Shown one piece after another: positions 9,154 to 17,669 of a stretch of DNA of 64,000 nt. The number at the start of each line of letters is the position of its first letter. Position 1 is the first letter of the stretch. The notes beneath the pieces are model-generated. The model was not told the origin of the DNA, did no database searches, and saw nothing but the letters and a program-made list of their open reading frames with translations. Source of the stretch: Azoarcus sp. (lineage in GTDB: Bacteria; Pseudomonadota; Gammaproteobacteria; Burkholderiales; Rhodocyclaceae); contig JAUSOD010000008.1 in the NCBI GenBank assembly GCA_030656215.1, positions 62,001 through 126,000 on the forward strand, written 5' to 3'. A program made the position numbers and the translations under genes.

Positions 9154-9227
9154 GGAGCCCGAGGTCGTGACGAGAAGCGCAGCCGTACATGGGTACGGCG
9201 AGCATCGCAGTCGCGAGATCGGGCTCC
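9154..9227. repeat. Long imperfect hairpin between boxB and boxA
   Basis: A 74-base imperfect palindrome. The outer arms GGAGCCCGA (9154-9162) and TCGGGCTCC (9219-9227) and the inner arms GCCGTAC (9182-9188) and GTACGGC (9193-9199) pair perfectly around the loop ATGG. The middle of the arms is mismatched. There is no T-tract, so it is not a standard terminator. It may be a dispersed palindromic repeat or an mRNA-processing/stability element that tunes boxB relative to boxA. Confidence 0.6.
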
Positions 9228-9250
9228 GCAGTAGGCTTATGCGTGCCCTT

Positions 9251-10672
9251 TTAGTTGAAGCGGACGTACTCGAAGTTGACCGGCTGGTTGTTGATCCCGC
9301 GACCCGGCGCCGCAATCCAGTTGGCGAACTTGCCCGGCTCCAGACAGCGCCCCATCAGCGAATGAATGTACAGGCGGTCTTCGTCGCTGGGCAGCCACTG
9401 CAGGTGCTTGTGGGTCCATTCGACTTCCGACAGCAGGCGACCGTCCGGGCTCACATGCACGTCGGAGAACATGCCGATGGCGCGGTGGAAGCCCTTGTGC
9501 GGCAGCGTGAAGCGGAAGTCGAAGCCGAACTTGGCCGGAATGCGGTTCCAGCGATCGACGCCGGCCTGCACGTCGGTAATCCAGTCGTCGCGCAGGCGCT
9601 CGTTCAGTGCCGACAAGGCGCCGACGTGACGGGTGCTGATCTTGTCGCCGGCGACATCCATCACCTCGTACTCGTTGTTCATCAGCTTGTGGTCGTCGTC
9701 GATCTTGGTTTCTTCGAAACGGCCCTTCAAGCCGGTGGTGTAGTAGGTCGCGGCGTTCGACGACACTTCGTTGCCGTACAGGTCGCTGGTGACGCTGAAG
9801 TGGAAGTTCAGGTACTTCTGCAGCGTCGGCAGGTCGATCACGCCGGCGGCGCGCAGCTTGTCCTTGTCGTCGGTCTTCAGTTGCTGCATCACTTCGCAGG
9901 TGCGCTGGATGATGCGGGCGATGCCGGACTCGCCGACGAAGAGGTGATGCGCTTCTTCGGTCAGCATGAACTTGCAGGTACGTGCCAGCGGATCGAAGGC
10001 CGATTCGGCCAGCGAGGCGAGCTGGTACTTGCCGTCACGGTCGGTGATGAAGGTGAACATGAAGAAGCTGAGCCAGTCGGGCGTCTTCTCGTTGAACGCG
10101 GTCAGGATGCGCGGGTTGTCCTCGTCGCCCGAGCGGCGCTCGAGCAGGGCCTCGCCTTCCTCGCGGCCGTCGCGCCCGAAGTGGGCGTGGAGCAGGTAGA
10201 CCATGGCCCACAGGTGGCGGCCTTCCTCGACGTTGACCTGGAACAGGTTGCGCAGGTCATACAGCGAGGGCGCAGTCAGGCCGAGGTGGCGCTGCTGCTC
10301 GACCGATGCCGGCTCGGTGTCGCCCTGGGTGACGATGATGCGGCGCAGGGTGGAGCGGTACTCGCCCGGCACTTCCTGCCATACGTCGTCGCCCTTGTGG
10401 TCGCCGAAGGTGATCTTCTTGTTCTGCTCCTGCGGGGTCAGGAAGATACCCCAGCGGTAGTCGGGCATCTTGACGTGGTCGAAGTGGGCCCAGCCGGTCG
10501 GCTCCACGCTGACCGCGGTGCGCAGGTACACGTCGTAGTTGGTCGAGTTGTCCGGGCCCATGTCATCCCACCATTGCAGGAAGGCCGGCTGCCAGTGCTC
10601 GAGGGCACGCTGCAGGGTCTTGTTCTCGGACAGGTTGACGTTGTTCGGGATGCGGTCGCTATAGTTGATCAT
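9251..10672 (-). CDS. boxB: Benzoyl-CoA 2,3-epoxidase oxygenase subunit BoxB
   Basis: Class I di-iron oxygenase of 473 residues that epoxidises benzoyl-CoA at C2-C3 using O2 and electrons from BoxA. Di-iron ligand motifs are visible: SVEQQRHLG (Glu), NVEEGRHL (Glu and His, the ExxH pair) and TEEAHHLF (second ExxH pair). The N-terminus (MINYSDRIPNNVNLSENKTL) is typical of BoxB and the length matches the family. ATG at 10672 follows a GAGGAG site. It lies between boxC and boxA on the same strand. The 235-base gap to boxC contains two abutting REP elements, so mRNA folding could separate expression of boxC from boxBA. Confidence 0.96.
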   Translation of the reverse strand: MINYSDRIPNNVNLSENKTLQRALEHWQPAFLQWWDDMGPDNSTNYDVYLRTAVSVEPTGWAHFDHVKMPDYRWGIFLTPQEQNKKITFGDHKGDDVWQEVPGEYRSTLRRIIVTQGDTEPASVEQQRHLGLTAPSLYDLRNLFQVNVEEGRHLWAMVYLLHAHFGRDGREEGEALLERRSGDEDNPRILTAFNEKTPDWLSFFMFTFITDRDGKYQLASLAESAFDPLARTCKFMLTEEAHHLFVGESGIARIIQRTCEVMQQLKTDDKDKLRAAGVIDLPTLQKYLNFHFSVTSDLYGNEVSSNAATYYTTGLKGRFEETKIDDDHKLMNNEYEVMDVAGDKISTRHVGALSALNERLRDDWITDVQAGVDRWNRIPAKFGFDFRFTLPHKGFHRAIGMFSDVHVSPDGRLLSEVEWTHKHLQWLPSDEDRLYIHSLMGRCLEPGKFANWIAAPGRGINNQPVNFEYVRFN

Positions 10673-10837
10673 GTCTCGCTACTCCTCTGGTTTTGACGAT
10701 TCGGGCCTGGCCTCCGGGCCACGGCTCCGCTTTCTGCTACTGACCTCCTGAACCACGCCAAGGCGCCGACTGCAACGGCAGAGGGACGGCTTGCCACGCG
10801 GCTGAACGAGGGATTCATTTGCCGCCCGCGTGGGTTT

Positions 10838-10881
10838 GGCGGACTGAAGTCCGCCCTACGTAGGGCCGGCTTCAGCCGGCC
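10838..10881. repeat. Head-to-head REP pair between boxC and boxB
   Basis: Two REP palindromes abut exactly. One is minus-oriented at 10838-10859 (GGCGGACT-GA-AGTCCGCC-CTAC). The other is plus-oriented at 10860-10881 (GTAG-GGCCGGCT-TC-AGCCGGCC). The junction reads CTACGTAG. The first copy is identical to REP-c at 5667-5688. The element lies within the boxC-boxB intergenic stretch and would fold into two adjacent hairpins in the operon mRNA. Confidence 0.85.
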
Positions 10882-10907
10882 AACCCCACATCCGGGTGGC
10901 GGTTTCC

Positions 10908-12605
10908 TTAAACCCGGTTCCAGTCGAACTGGGCCTTCTTGCCCGATCCGAACAGCTTCAGCGCGCCGTTCGCGCCGACCGCGTTCGGGCGGATGAAGAT
11001 CCAGTTCTGCCATGCCGACAGGCGACCGAAGATGCGGGTGTTCATGGTTTCGGTGATGCCGAAGCGCAGGTTGGCCTCCAGTCCGGTGAGCGCATCGGGC
11101 GACAGCGCGGCACGCTCTTCGACCGCGATCCGCACTTCGTCGGCCCAGTCGAGATCGTCCGGGATCGAGGTGACCAGGCCGAGTTCGAAGGCTTCGGCGG
11201 CGGTCAGCAAGCTGCCGTCGCGGGCTTTCACCGCGGCGATAGGGGCCTCTTCCTGGTAGAAGCGGGCGGCGATACGCGACAGGCCATTCACCATCGGCAG
11301 CGGTCCGAAGTTCATCGCCGACAGGCCGATCGCGTTAGGGGCGTCGGTGGCGTCGAGCATGAAGCTGCGGTCGGCGGCCAGCGCGATTTCGAGCAGGGTG
11401 CCGGCGAAGCACGAGCCCGGCTCGATCAGTGCGTACAGGCTGCGCGATGAGACGTCGATGCGGGCCAGGGTGCGGCGCAGCATGCCGAGCGTCTCGCGCA
11501 CGAACCAGTTGTCCTGGTTGCCGACGATGGTCGCGTCGATGTCCATCACCACCCGGGCGTCACCTTCGGTGCGCAACTGCCACAGACCGATGTCGAGGTG
11601 GTTGGTGCGCAGGTTCAGGATCGCGTCGTCGAGTTCTCGCGCCATCTTCAGCGGCCACCAGTTGGCGCCTTCGGCTTCGATCTCGGCGGCGGTTTTCGCG
11701 CTGACCGCGGCCGGGGCGCGCACGGTCAATGTGACGGTGCGGCCGGCGGCGTCGATCGCGGCATCGACGAATTCATAGTGATAGCCGGTCTCATCCACGG
11801 TGCGTTCGAGCACGGGCAGGGCGACGCCCTTGGCCTGGGCAGGACGGATCGAACCCTTGGCCAGGTCGGCGGCGCGCTGGGCAATGTGCTCGCCAAACTG
11901 CTGCGCCTTGACCACGTCGTCCACCAGGCGCCAGTCCTTGGCGCGCTGACCGCGCACACCTTCGGAGATGGTGCAGAAGATATCGGCGTGGTCGCGGCGC
12001 ACTTTGCGCTTGTCGGTGACGCGGGTCAGGCCGCCGGTGCCGGGCAGCACGCCGAGCAAGGGCACTTCGGGCAGGGACACGGACGAGTTGCGGTCGTCCA
12101 CCAGCACGATCTCGTCGCACGCCAGTGCCAGCTCGTAGCCGCCGCCGGCGGTGGTGCCGTTGCACGCGGCGATCGACTTGATGCCCGAGTACTGGCTGGC
12201 ATCTTCAAGGCCATTACGGGTTTCGTTGGTGAACTTGCAGAAGTTCACCTTCCAGGCGTGAGTGGACACGCCCAGCATGTAGATGTTGGCGCCGGAACAG
12301 AAGATCTTGGGCTTGCCGGAGGTGAACACCACGCTCTTGACCGTGGGGTGTTCGAAGCGGATGCGTTGCAGCGCGTCATGCAGTTCTATATCCACGCCAA
12401 GATCGTAGGAGTTCAGCTTGAGCTTGTAGCCCGGGCGGATGCCGCCGTCTTCATCGATGTTCAGGGTCAGGGTGGCGACTTCGCCCTTGACGTCCAGCTT
12501 CCAGTGCTTGTAGCGGGACGGCTCGGTACGGTAATCCACCGGCTGGATGGCCTCCGCGGGGGATGCGGGTTCGGCTGCTTGCTGCGTGTTCTTGACTGCT
12601 TCCAC
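10908..12605 (-). CDS. boxC: 2,3-epoxybenzoyl-CoA dihydrolase BoxC
   Basis: Crotonase-superfamily ring-opening enzyme of 565 residues. It hydrolyses 2,3-epoxybenzoyl-CoA to 3,4-dehydroadipyl-CoA semialdehyde and formate. The start is GTG at 12605 behind AAGAGGAGA. Crotonase elements are visible: the oxyanion-hole segments SGKPKIFCSGANIYML and AACNGTTAGGGYELALACDE. The length of about 560, roughly twice a normal crotonase, and the C-terminal extension are characteristic of BoxC. It starts 24 bases downstream of boxR and leads the structural part of the leftward operon. Its formate product links it to the formate dehydrogenase genes at 28325-32898. Confidence 0.95.
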   Translation of the reverse strand: MEAVKNTQQAAEPASPAEAIQPVDYRTEPSRYKHWKLDVKGEVATLTLNIDEDGGIRPGYKLKLNSYDLGVDIELHDALQRIRFEHPTVKSVVFTSGKPKIFCSGANIYMLGVSTHAWKVNFCKFTNETRNGLEDASQYSGIKSIAACNGTTAGGGYELALACDEIVLVDDRNSSVSLPEVPLLGVLPGTGGLTRVTDKRKVRRDHADIFCTISEGVRGQRAKDWRLVDDVVKAQQFGEHIAQRAADLAKGSIRPAQAKGVALPVLERTVDETGYHYEFVDAAIDAAGRTVTLTVRAPAAVSAKTAAEIEAEGANWWPLKMARELDDAILNLRTNHLDIGLWQLRTEGDARVVMDIDATIVGNQDNWFVRETLGMLRRTLARIDVSSRSLYALIEPGSCFAGTLLEIALAADRSFMLDATDAPNAIGLSAMNFGPLPMVNGLSRIAARFYQEEAPIAAVKARDGSLLTAAEAFELGLVTSIPDDLDWADEVRIAVEERAALSPDALTGLEANLRFGITETMNTRIFGRLSAWQNWIFIRPNAVGANGALKLFGSGKKAQFDWNRV

Positions 12606-12629
12606 TTTCTGTCTCCTCTTCTTAGGGGG

Positions 12630-13541
12630 TCAGCTCATGACGAGCTGTCTTAACTTCAAGAAACTCTGTTCCACCGTTTCGCCCGAGGTGTCGACCACGG
12701 TGTCGGCCTTGGCGTAGAGCGACTCGCGTGCATCGAGGATGCGCTTGAGGTCTTCCATTGCTTCGTCGTTGCCCGCCATCGGCCGCAGGTCGCCCTGGGC
12801 CAGTACGCGGGCCATGTGTTCTTCCGGCTGTGCCTTGACCCAAACCGTGAGGCAGTTGGACAGCAGCAGGTCGTAGGTTTCCGGTTGTGCTACCGCGCCG
12901 CCACCGACCGAGATCACGCCCTTGCTCTGTTCGCGGAACAGTCGCTCTAGCGTGCGATGCTCGATCCGGCGGTAGCCGGCCTGGCCGTAGAGAGCAAACA
13001 GCTCGCGGGCCGGCATGCCGGTTTCGCGCTCGATCTCGCGATCGAGTTCGATGAAGGGCACGCCCATTTCATTGGCAAGCTTGCCGCCCAGGGTCGACTT
13101 GCCCGCGCCACGCAGGCCGATCAGCGCAATGCGCTTCCTGCGCACCGCTTCCTCGTGGCCGAAATCGCGCATCAGGCGAAACACCACTTCTTCCAGCCGG
13201 TGTTGCGGCAGGCGCTCGAGGAAGCGACGGATCAGGCGCTTCTCCACGGTGTCCTCGGCCTCCGGTGCCAGCAGTTCGATCAGCGAGACATCCAGTGCGC
13301 GGCTGATGTGACGCAGCAGCACGATGGAGACGTTTCCTTCGCCGGCTTCGAGATGAGCAAGATGGCGCTCCGAAACGGCGGCCTCGCGTGCCACCAGCTT
13401 GCGCGTCATGCCGCGCCGGTCGCGGATTTCGCGAACGCGTTTGCCGAGCGACATCAGAAACTCGCTGTCACCGCGTTCGTCGGTGTGGCGGGCTTCCAGC
13501 TCGGTGGCGTCGTTGTTTGCGATATCAGTCCGGATACTCAT
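12630..13541 (-). CDS. boxR: BoxR-type transcriptional regulator (HTH plus shikimate-kinase-like domain)
   Basis: Regulator of 303 residues, related to BzdR. An N-terminal XRE-type helix-turn-helix spans about residues 30-90 (RKLVAREAAVSERHLAHLEAGEGNVS). A C-terminal shikimate-kinase-like domain starts near residue 135 with a P-loop, LIGLRGAGKSTLGGKLA. In the characterised family that domain binds benzoyl-CoA, which relieves repression of benzoate genes. The gene heads the leftward box operon. Upstream lies a dense array of TGCA half-sites that overlaps both divergent promoters, consistent with autoregulation and control of both operons. Confidence 0.93.
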   Translation of the reverse strand: MSIRTDIANNDATELEARHTDERGDSEFLMSLGKRVREIRDRRGMTRKLVAREAAVSERHLAHLEAGEGNVSIVLLRHISRALDVSLIELLAPEAEDTVEKRLIRRFLERLPQHRLEEVVFRLMRDFGHEEAVRRKRIALIGLRGAGKSTLGGKLANEMGVPFIELDREIERETGMPARELFALYGQAGYRRIEHRTLERLFREQSKGVISVGGGAVAQPETYDLLLSNCLTVWVKAQPEEHMARVLAQGDLRPMAGNDEAMEDLKRILDARESLYAKADTVVDTSGETVEQSFLKLRQLVMS

Positions 13542-13555
13542 GGTCGGGTTCCTTG

Positions 13556-13729
13556 TGCAGAAAACTGCACGGCGTGGTTGAACAATAGTGCATCAATAAA
13601 ATGCAGTCAAGAGGTAAAGTGCAGTTTAGTGCAGGTTTATGTGAGATGAACTGCAGTGCATGTACTAAACAGCTGCTAGATGTTGATTTATAGTGCACTG
13701 CAGCAAGGTGTGTTCAGTCATAACATGCA
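13556..13729. promoter_or_regulatory. BoxR operator array: ten TGCA half-sites
   Basis: TGCA occurs at 13556, 13566, 13589, 13602, 13620, 13630, 13652, 13657, 13694, 13699 and 13726 (first bases; eleven sites if the overlapping pairs are counted singly). Two pairs, 13556/13566 and 13620/13630, are spaced exactly TGCA-N6-TGCA, and two pairs (13652/13657, 13694/13699) have one intervening base. BzdR/BoxR-type regulators are known to use TGCA-containing operators. Sites overlap the spacer of the boxR promoter and lie just upstream of the boxD -35, fitting a repressor that controls both directions. Confidence 0.7.
13582..13610 (-). promoter_or_regulatory. Predicted sigma-70 promoter of boxR-boxCBA operon
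   Basis: On the minus strand, -35 TTGACT (13605-13610) and -10 TATTGT (13582-13587) are separated by 17 bases. Transcription would start near 13575, giving a leader of about 35 bases before the boxR ATG. Two TGCA half-sites lie inside the spacer. Confidence 0.65.
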
Positions 13730-13738
13730 CTAAAGTGC

Positions 13739-13766
13739 TTGACGCATCGGTTTCTACGTGTATTCT
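13739..13766 (+). promoter_or_regulatory. Predicted sigma-70 promoter of boxD-bclA operon
   Basis: -35 TTGACG (13739-13744) and -10 TATTCT (13761-13766) with a 16-base spacer; TCTATA at 13764-13769 is an alternative -10. A start near 13773 gives a leader of about 77 bases. A TGCA half-site ends 10 bases before the -35. Confidence 0.55.
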
Positions 13767-13849
13767 ATATCCAACGCAAAGCGCGCTGTATGCGCTTTAC
13801 TTCATCTTGTGCGGCGCAGACCGCAGTATCGAAAACCGGGGGATGCAGA

Positions 13850-15427
13850 GTGAAGCTGGCGAATTATCTGAATGGGCAGTGGCTGGAAGGTGCAGGTGAG
13901 GGCATTCCCCTGTTTGATCCGGTTACCGGCGAGGAACTGGTTCGGGTTGCATCCGATGGGCTCGATCTGGGCGCCGGCCTTGCCTTTGCGCGTGAGCACG
14001 GTGGCGCTGCCTTGCGTGGCATGAACTACGAGAGCCGTGCTGCATTGCTGGGGCGGATCGCCGAGGTGCTTGCGGCCAACCGCGAAGCCTATTTCGACAT
14101 CTCCCTGCGCAACTCCGGCTCCACTGCCGCCGATGCCGGCTTCGACGTCGATGGCGCCATCTTCACGCTCAAGACCTATGCGCGTTCGGGCAAGGTGCTG
14201 GGTGCCGCGAAGCACCTGCAAGAGGGCGGGCGCGTCGCGCTGGCCAAGACCGATGTATTCCAGGGCCAGCACTTCCTGACCCCGCTCACCGGGGTCGCGA
14301 TCTTTATCAATGCCTTCAACTTCCCCGCCTGGGGCCTGTGGGAGAAGGCCGCGCCGGCGTTGCTCGCCGGGGTTCCGGTACTGGTCAAGCCGGCCACGCC
14401 CACCGCCTGGCTCACCCAGCGCATGGTGCAGGACGTGGTGGCCGCCGGCATCCTGCCGCCCGGCGCGATCAATATCGTGTGCGGCTCGGCCCGCGATCTG
14501 CTCGACCACGTCGGCGCATGCGACGTGGTGTCGTTTACCGGCTCGGCCGATACCGCCCTGCGTATCCGCACCCACCCCGCAGTGGTGGCAAACTCGCTGC
14601 GGGTCAATATCGAGGCGGACAGCGTCAACAGCGCCATCCTCGGACCCGATGCGACGCCGGGCAGCGCGGAATTCGAGCTCGCGGTGAAAGAGATCGTGCG
14701 TGAACTGACGATCAAGACCGGCCAGAAGTGCACCGCCATCCGCCGCATTCTGGTGCCGGCGGCAAACGCCAGGGCGCTGGCCGATGCCGTGGCGAGCAAG
14801 CTTGCCGGGATGAGCGTGGGCAACCCGCGCAGCGAAGGTGTGCGCGTCGGCCCGCTGGTCAGTCGTGCGCAGCAAGCGGCAGCTTTCGAAGGACTGGCCA
14901 AACTGCGCCAGGACGCCGACGTGGTGTTTGGCGGTGGTGAGGATTTCACCCCGGTCGATGCCGACCCCGCGGTCGCCGCCTTCTTCCAGCCGACCTTGCT
15001 GTTGTGCGACAAGGGCCTGGCTGCGCTATATGTACACGACGTGGAAGTATTCGGTCCGGTGGCCACGGTGCTGCCCTATGCCGATGCGGCCGAGGCGGTG
15101 GCGATTGCCCGTCGTGGGCGTGGGTCGCTGGTGGCGTCGGTGTATTCGGGCGACACGGGTTTTCTGGCCGAACTGGTGCCGGCGATTGCAGATCTGCACG
15201 GCCGGGTCATGGTGGTGGATGGCGCCGTCGGCAACCAGCACACCGGCCACGGCAACGTGATGCCCACCTGTCTGCACGGCGGGCCGGGGCGTGCGGGTGG
15301 TGGCGAGGAGCTCGGCGGTCTGCGTGCGCTGGCGATGTATCACCGCCGCTACGTGGTGCAGGGCGGCTCCGGCCTGCTCGACGCGCTGAGCGCGGGCGCA
15401 GCCGATGCCGCACTGCTCGGCGCCTGA
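13850..15427 (+). CDS. boxD: 3,4-dehydroadipyl-CoA semialdehyde dehydrogenase
   Basis: NADP-dependent aldehyde dehydrogenase of 525 residues that oxidises the BoxC product to 3,4-dehydroadipyl-CoA. I place the start at GTG 13850 (VKLANYLNGQW) after a GGGGGA site; the frame extends to 13739 but that part overlaps the promoter. The catalytic Cys lies in KTGQKCTAIRR. The general-base Glu is in NIEADSVNSA, a PaaZ-like variant of the usual ELGGK. The cofactor region VPVLVKPATPTAWL is also PaaZ-like. It is the first gene of the rightward operon, next to the BoxR site array. The symbol follows usage in Azoarcus box clusters and is less certain than the function. Confidence 0.9.
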   Translation: MKLANYLNGQWLEGAGEGIPLFDPVTGEELVRVASDGLDLGAGLAFAREHGGAALRGMNYESRAALLGRIAEVLAANREAYFDISLRNSGSTAADAGFDVDGAIFTLKTYARSGKVLGAAKHLQEGGRVALAKTDVFQGQHFLTPLTGVAIFINAFNFPAWGLWEKAAPALLAGVPVLVKPATPTAWLTQRMVQDVVAAGILPPGAINIVCGSARDLLDHVGACDVVSFTGSADTALRIRTHPAVVANSLRVNIEADSVNSAILGPDATPGSAEFELAVKEIVRELTIKTGQKCTAIRRILVPAANARALADAVASKLAGMSVGNPRSEGVRVGPLVSRAQQAAAFEGLAKLRQDADVVFGGGEDFTPVDADPAVAAFFQPTLLLCDKGLAALYVHDVEVFGPVATVLPYADAAEAVAIARRGRGSLVASVYSGDTGFLAELVPAIADLHGRVMVVDGAVGNQHTGHGNVMPTCLHGGPGRAGGGEELGGLRALAMYHRRYVVQGGSGLLDALSAGAADAALLGA

Positions 15428-15461
15428 AGAGATAAACCCCGATTCCGACAGGAGAGAGACG

Positions 15462-15926
15462 ATGACCCCCGAAACCTTCCATGCACTGATTGCGAACGTG
15501 ACGGCCACCATCGACGGCATGCCGATTGATGACGCGCTGGCGAGCTTCCTCAACCAGCGCTTTCCTGCCGCTGGCCCCGAGTTCCAGTCCATCGCTGCAG
15601 CCTGTCGCGAGGCGGTCGCCGCAGGATGGATGTGTGAACGCGAGCACGGCGGCATCAAGTACGGCCGCGTGATCAAACCCTGTCCCGAACTGCACGGCTT
15701 CAGCGTGGATGTGGTGGAGATGGCCGATGTGGTCGGGCCGCAGCACGCGCATCCCAATGGCGAGATCGACATGATCATGCCGCTCGAAGGCGACGCGAAG
15801 TTCGACGGTCACGGCGCCGGCTGGTTCGTGTATGGCCCGGGCACGGTGCATCGGCCGACGGTCAGCGATGGGCGTGCCCACGTACTTTACCTGCTGCCGC
15901 AAGGCGCCATCGAATTCACCCGCTAG
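15462..15926 (+). CDS. DUF4863 family protein (PnbB-like)
   Basis: Small cytoplasmic protein of 154 residues, started at ATG 15462 behind GGAGAGAG. The C-terminal half looks cupin-like: PQHAHPNGEIDMIM carries a metal-binding-type His/Glu set, and GPGTVHRPTV has a further His. I recognise it as DUF4863, the family that includes 4-hydroxylaminobenzoate lyase (PnbB), but that reaction is not expected for benzoate. It lies between the semialdehyde dehydrogenase and benzoate-CoA ligase genes in the same operon, which suggests an accessory step on an aromatic acid or CoA ester, or detoxification. Its function here is unknown. Confidence 0.75.
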   Translation: MTPETFHALIANVTATIDGMPIDDALASFLNQRFPAAGPEFQSIAAACREAVAAGWMCEREHGGIKYGRVIKPCPELHGFSVDVVEMADVVGPQHAHPNGEIDMIMPLEGDAKFDGHGAGWFVYGPGTVHRPTVSDGRAHVLYLLPQGAIEFTR

Positions 15927-16054
15927 CAAGCCGCCCGACTCAAGGTTCGCGACTCACGATTCACGACATACCCCCGAGTGCCGGCACCAAGACCGGTCGG
16001 GGCAAGCGCCGCAGCAAGGCAGGCGGCACGGCAACAAAACGGAGGAGACACGCA

Positions 16055-17653
16055 ATGCCCACCCTGAGTGCGGCGGACCACGCCACGAGTCCGCCCTGTA
16101 TCGAGATCCCGCGCCAGTACAACGCCGCCGACGATCTCATCGCCCGCAACCTGATCGCCGGGCGTGGCAGCAAGCTCGCCTACATCGACGATGGCGGCCG
16201 TTACACCTACGATGAACTCGCGCGCCGGATCAATCGCTGCGCCAGTGCCTTGCGCGGTACGGCCGGCCTGCGGCAGGAAGACCGCATCCTGATGTGTGTG
16301 CACGACACCATCGAGTTCCCTACCGTCTTCCTCGGTGCGATCAGGGCTGGCGTGGTGCCGATCGCGGTCAACACCCTGCTCACCGCGCACGACTACGAGT
16401 ACATGCTGACCGACAGCCGCGCCCGCATCGCGGTGGTGTCGGCTGCGCTGCTACCGCTGTTCCAGCCCCTGCTGGGCAAGGTGCCGACGCTCGAACGCAT
16501 CGTCGTTGCCGGCACCGCGAACCCCGGTCCCGACAGCCTCGCGACCCTGCTCGACAGCGGTTCTGATGCGTTCGAAGCCGCCGCCACGCTGGCCGACGAC
16601 GCCTGTTTCTGGCTGTACTCGTCGGGCTCCACCGGCGCCCCCAAGGGCACGGTACACATCCACTCCAGCCTGATCCAGACCGCCGAGCTGTATGCTCGCC
16701 CGGTGATCGGCATCGACGAGTCCGATGTGGTGTTCTCGGCGGCCAAGCTGTTCTTCGCCTATGGCCTGGGCAACGGCCTGACCTTTCCGCTCGCGTTTGG
16801 TGCCACCGCGGTGCTGATGGCCGAGCGGCCGACCCCGGCCGCGGTGTTCGAACGCCTGCGCACGCACCGTCCGACCATCTTCTACGGCGTGCCCACACTC
16901 TATGCGTCGATGCTCGCCAGCCCCGACTGTCCGACCCGCGAGGAAATGCGTCTGCGCGCCTGTACCTCGGCCGGCGAGGCGTTGCCGCAGGAAATCGGCA
17001 AGCGGTGGACGGAGCGCTTCGGGGTCGACATCCTCGACGGCATCGGTTCTACCGAGATGCTCCACATCTTCCTCTCCAACCGCGCCGGCGACGTGCGCTA
17101 CGGCACCACCGGCAAAGCCGTGCCCGGCTATTCGCTGCGCCTGGTCGACGATGAGGGCAAGGAGGTCACCGCACCCGGCGAGCCGGGCGAGCTGCAGATC
17201 AGCGGTCCGACCGCGGCGGCCTACTACTGGAACAACCGCGAGAAGACGCGCAACACCTTCCACGGACAATGGACGCGCAGCGGCGACAAGTACCAGATGG
17301 ATGCGGATGGCTACTTCGTCTATTCCGGGCGCAGCGACGACATGCTCAAGGTCAGCGGCATTTACGTGTCGCCGATCGAGGTCGAGTCGGTGCTGATCGG
17401 TCACGAGGCCGTGCTCGAGGCGGCGGTGGTGGGTTGCGAGGACGAGGACAAGCTGATCAAGCCCAAGGCCTACATCGTGCTCAAGCCCGGACTGAAAGCC
17501 GACGATGCGCTGCGTGAGCAGCTCAAGGCCCACGTCAAACGCGAGCTTGCACCCTACAAATATCCGCGCTGGATGGAGTTCGTCGAGGAGCTGCCCAAGA
17601 CCGCGACCGGCAAGATCCAGCGCTTCAAGCTGCGCGCCGCGGCCGCACGCTGA
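16055..17653 (+). CDS. bclA: Benzoate-CoA ligase
   Basis: AMP-forming ligase of 532 residues that activates benzoate to benzoyl-CoA, the entry step of the pathway and source of the presumed BoxR effector. The ATP-binding loop YSSGSTGAPKGTVH, the adenylation motif DGIGSTEMLHIF, the hinge block YSGRSDDMLKVSGIYVSP and the C-terminal catalytic lysine in PKTATGKIQRFK are all present. The N-terminal PRQYNAADDLIARN matches the benzoate-CoA ligase subfamily. ATG at 16055 follows GGAGGA. The preceding 128-base gap has no recognisable element. Substrate range (2-aminobenzoate, fluorobenzoates) cannot be read from the sequence. Confidence 0.94.
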   Translation: MPTLSAADHATSPPCIEIPRQYNAADDLIARNLIAGRGSKLAYIDDGGRYTYDELARRINRCASALRGTAGLRQEDRILMCVHDTIEFPTVFLGAIRAGVVPIAVNTLLTAHDYEYMLTDSRARIAVVSAALLPLFQPLLGKVPTLERIVVAGTANPGPDSLATLLDSGSDAFEAAATLADDACFWLYSSGSTGAPKGTVHIHSSLIQTAELYARPVIGIDESDVVFSAAKLFFAYGLGNGLTFPLAFGATAVLMAERPTPAAVFERLRTHRPTIFYGVPTLYASMLASPDCPTREEMRLRACTSAGEALPQEIGKRWTERFGVDILDGIGSTEMLHIFLSNRAGDVRYGTTGKAVPGYSLRLVDDEGKEVTAPGEPGELQISGPTAAAYYWNNREKTRNTFHGQWTRSGDKYQMDADGYFVYSGRSDDMLKVSGIYVSPIEVESVLIGHEAVLEAAVVGCEDEDKLIKPKAYIVLKPGLKADDALREQLKAHVKRELAPYKYPRWMEFVEELPKTATGKIQRFKLRAAAAR

Positions 17654-17669
17654 ACCGGGAGCCCATACC

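Noticed and set aside
9167-10696. 509-codon plus-strand frame opposite boxB
   Set aside because: Fully antisense to boxB, no ribosome-binding site, no recognisable motif.
13739-13849. Upstream extension of the boxD reading frame from a TTG at 13739
   Set aside because: The extension begins in the -35 box, covers the promoter and has no family similarity; GTG 13850 has a ribosome-binding site.
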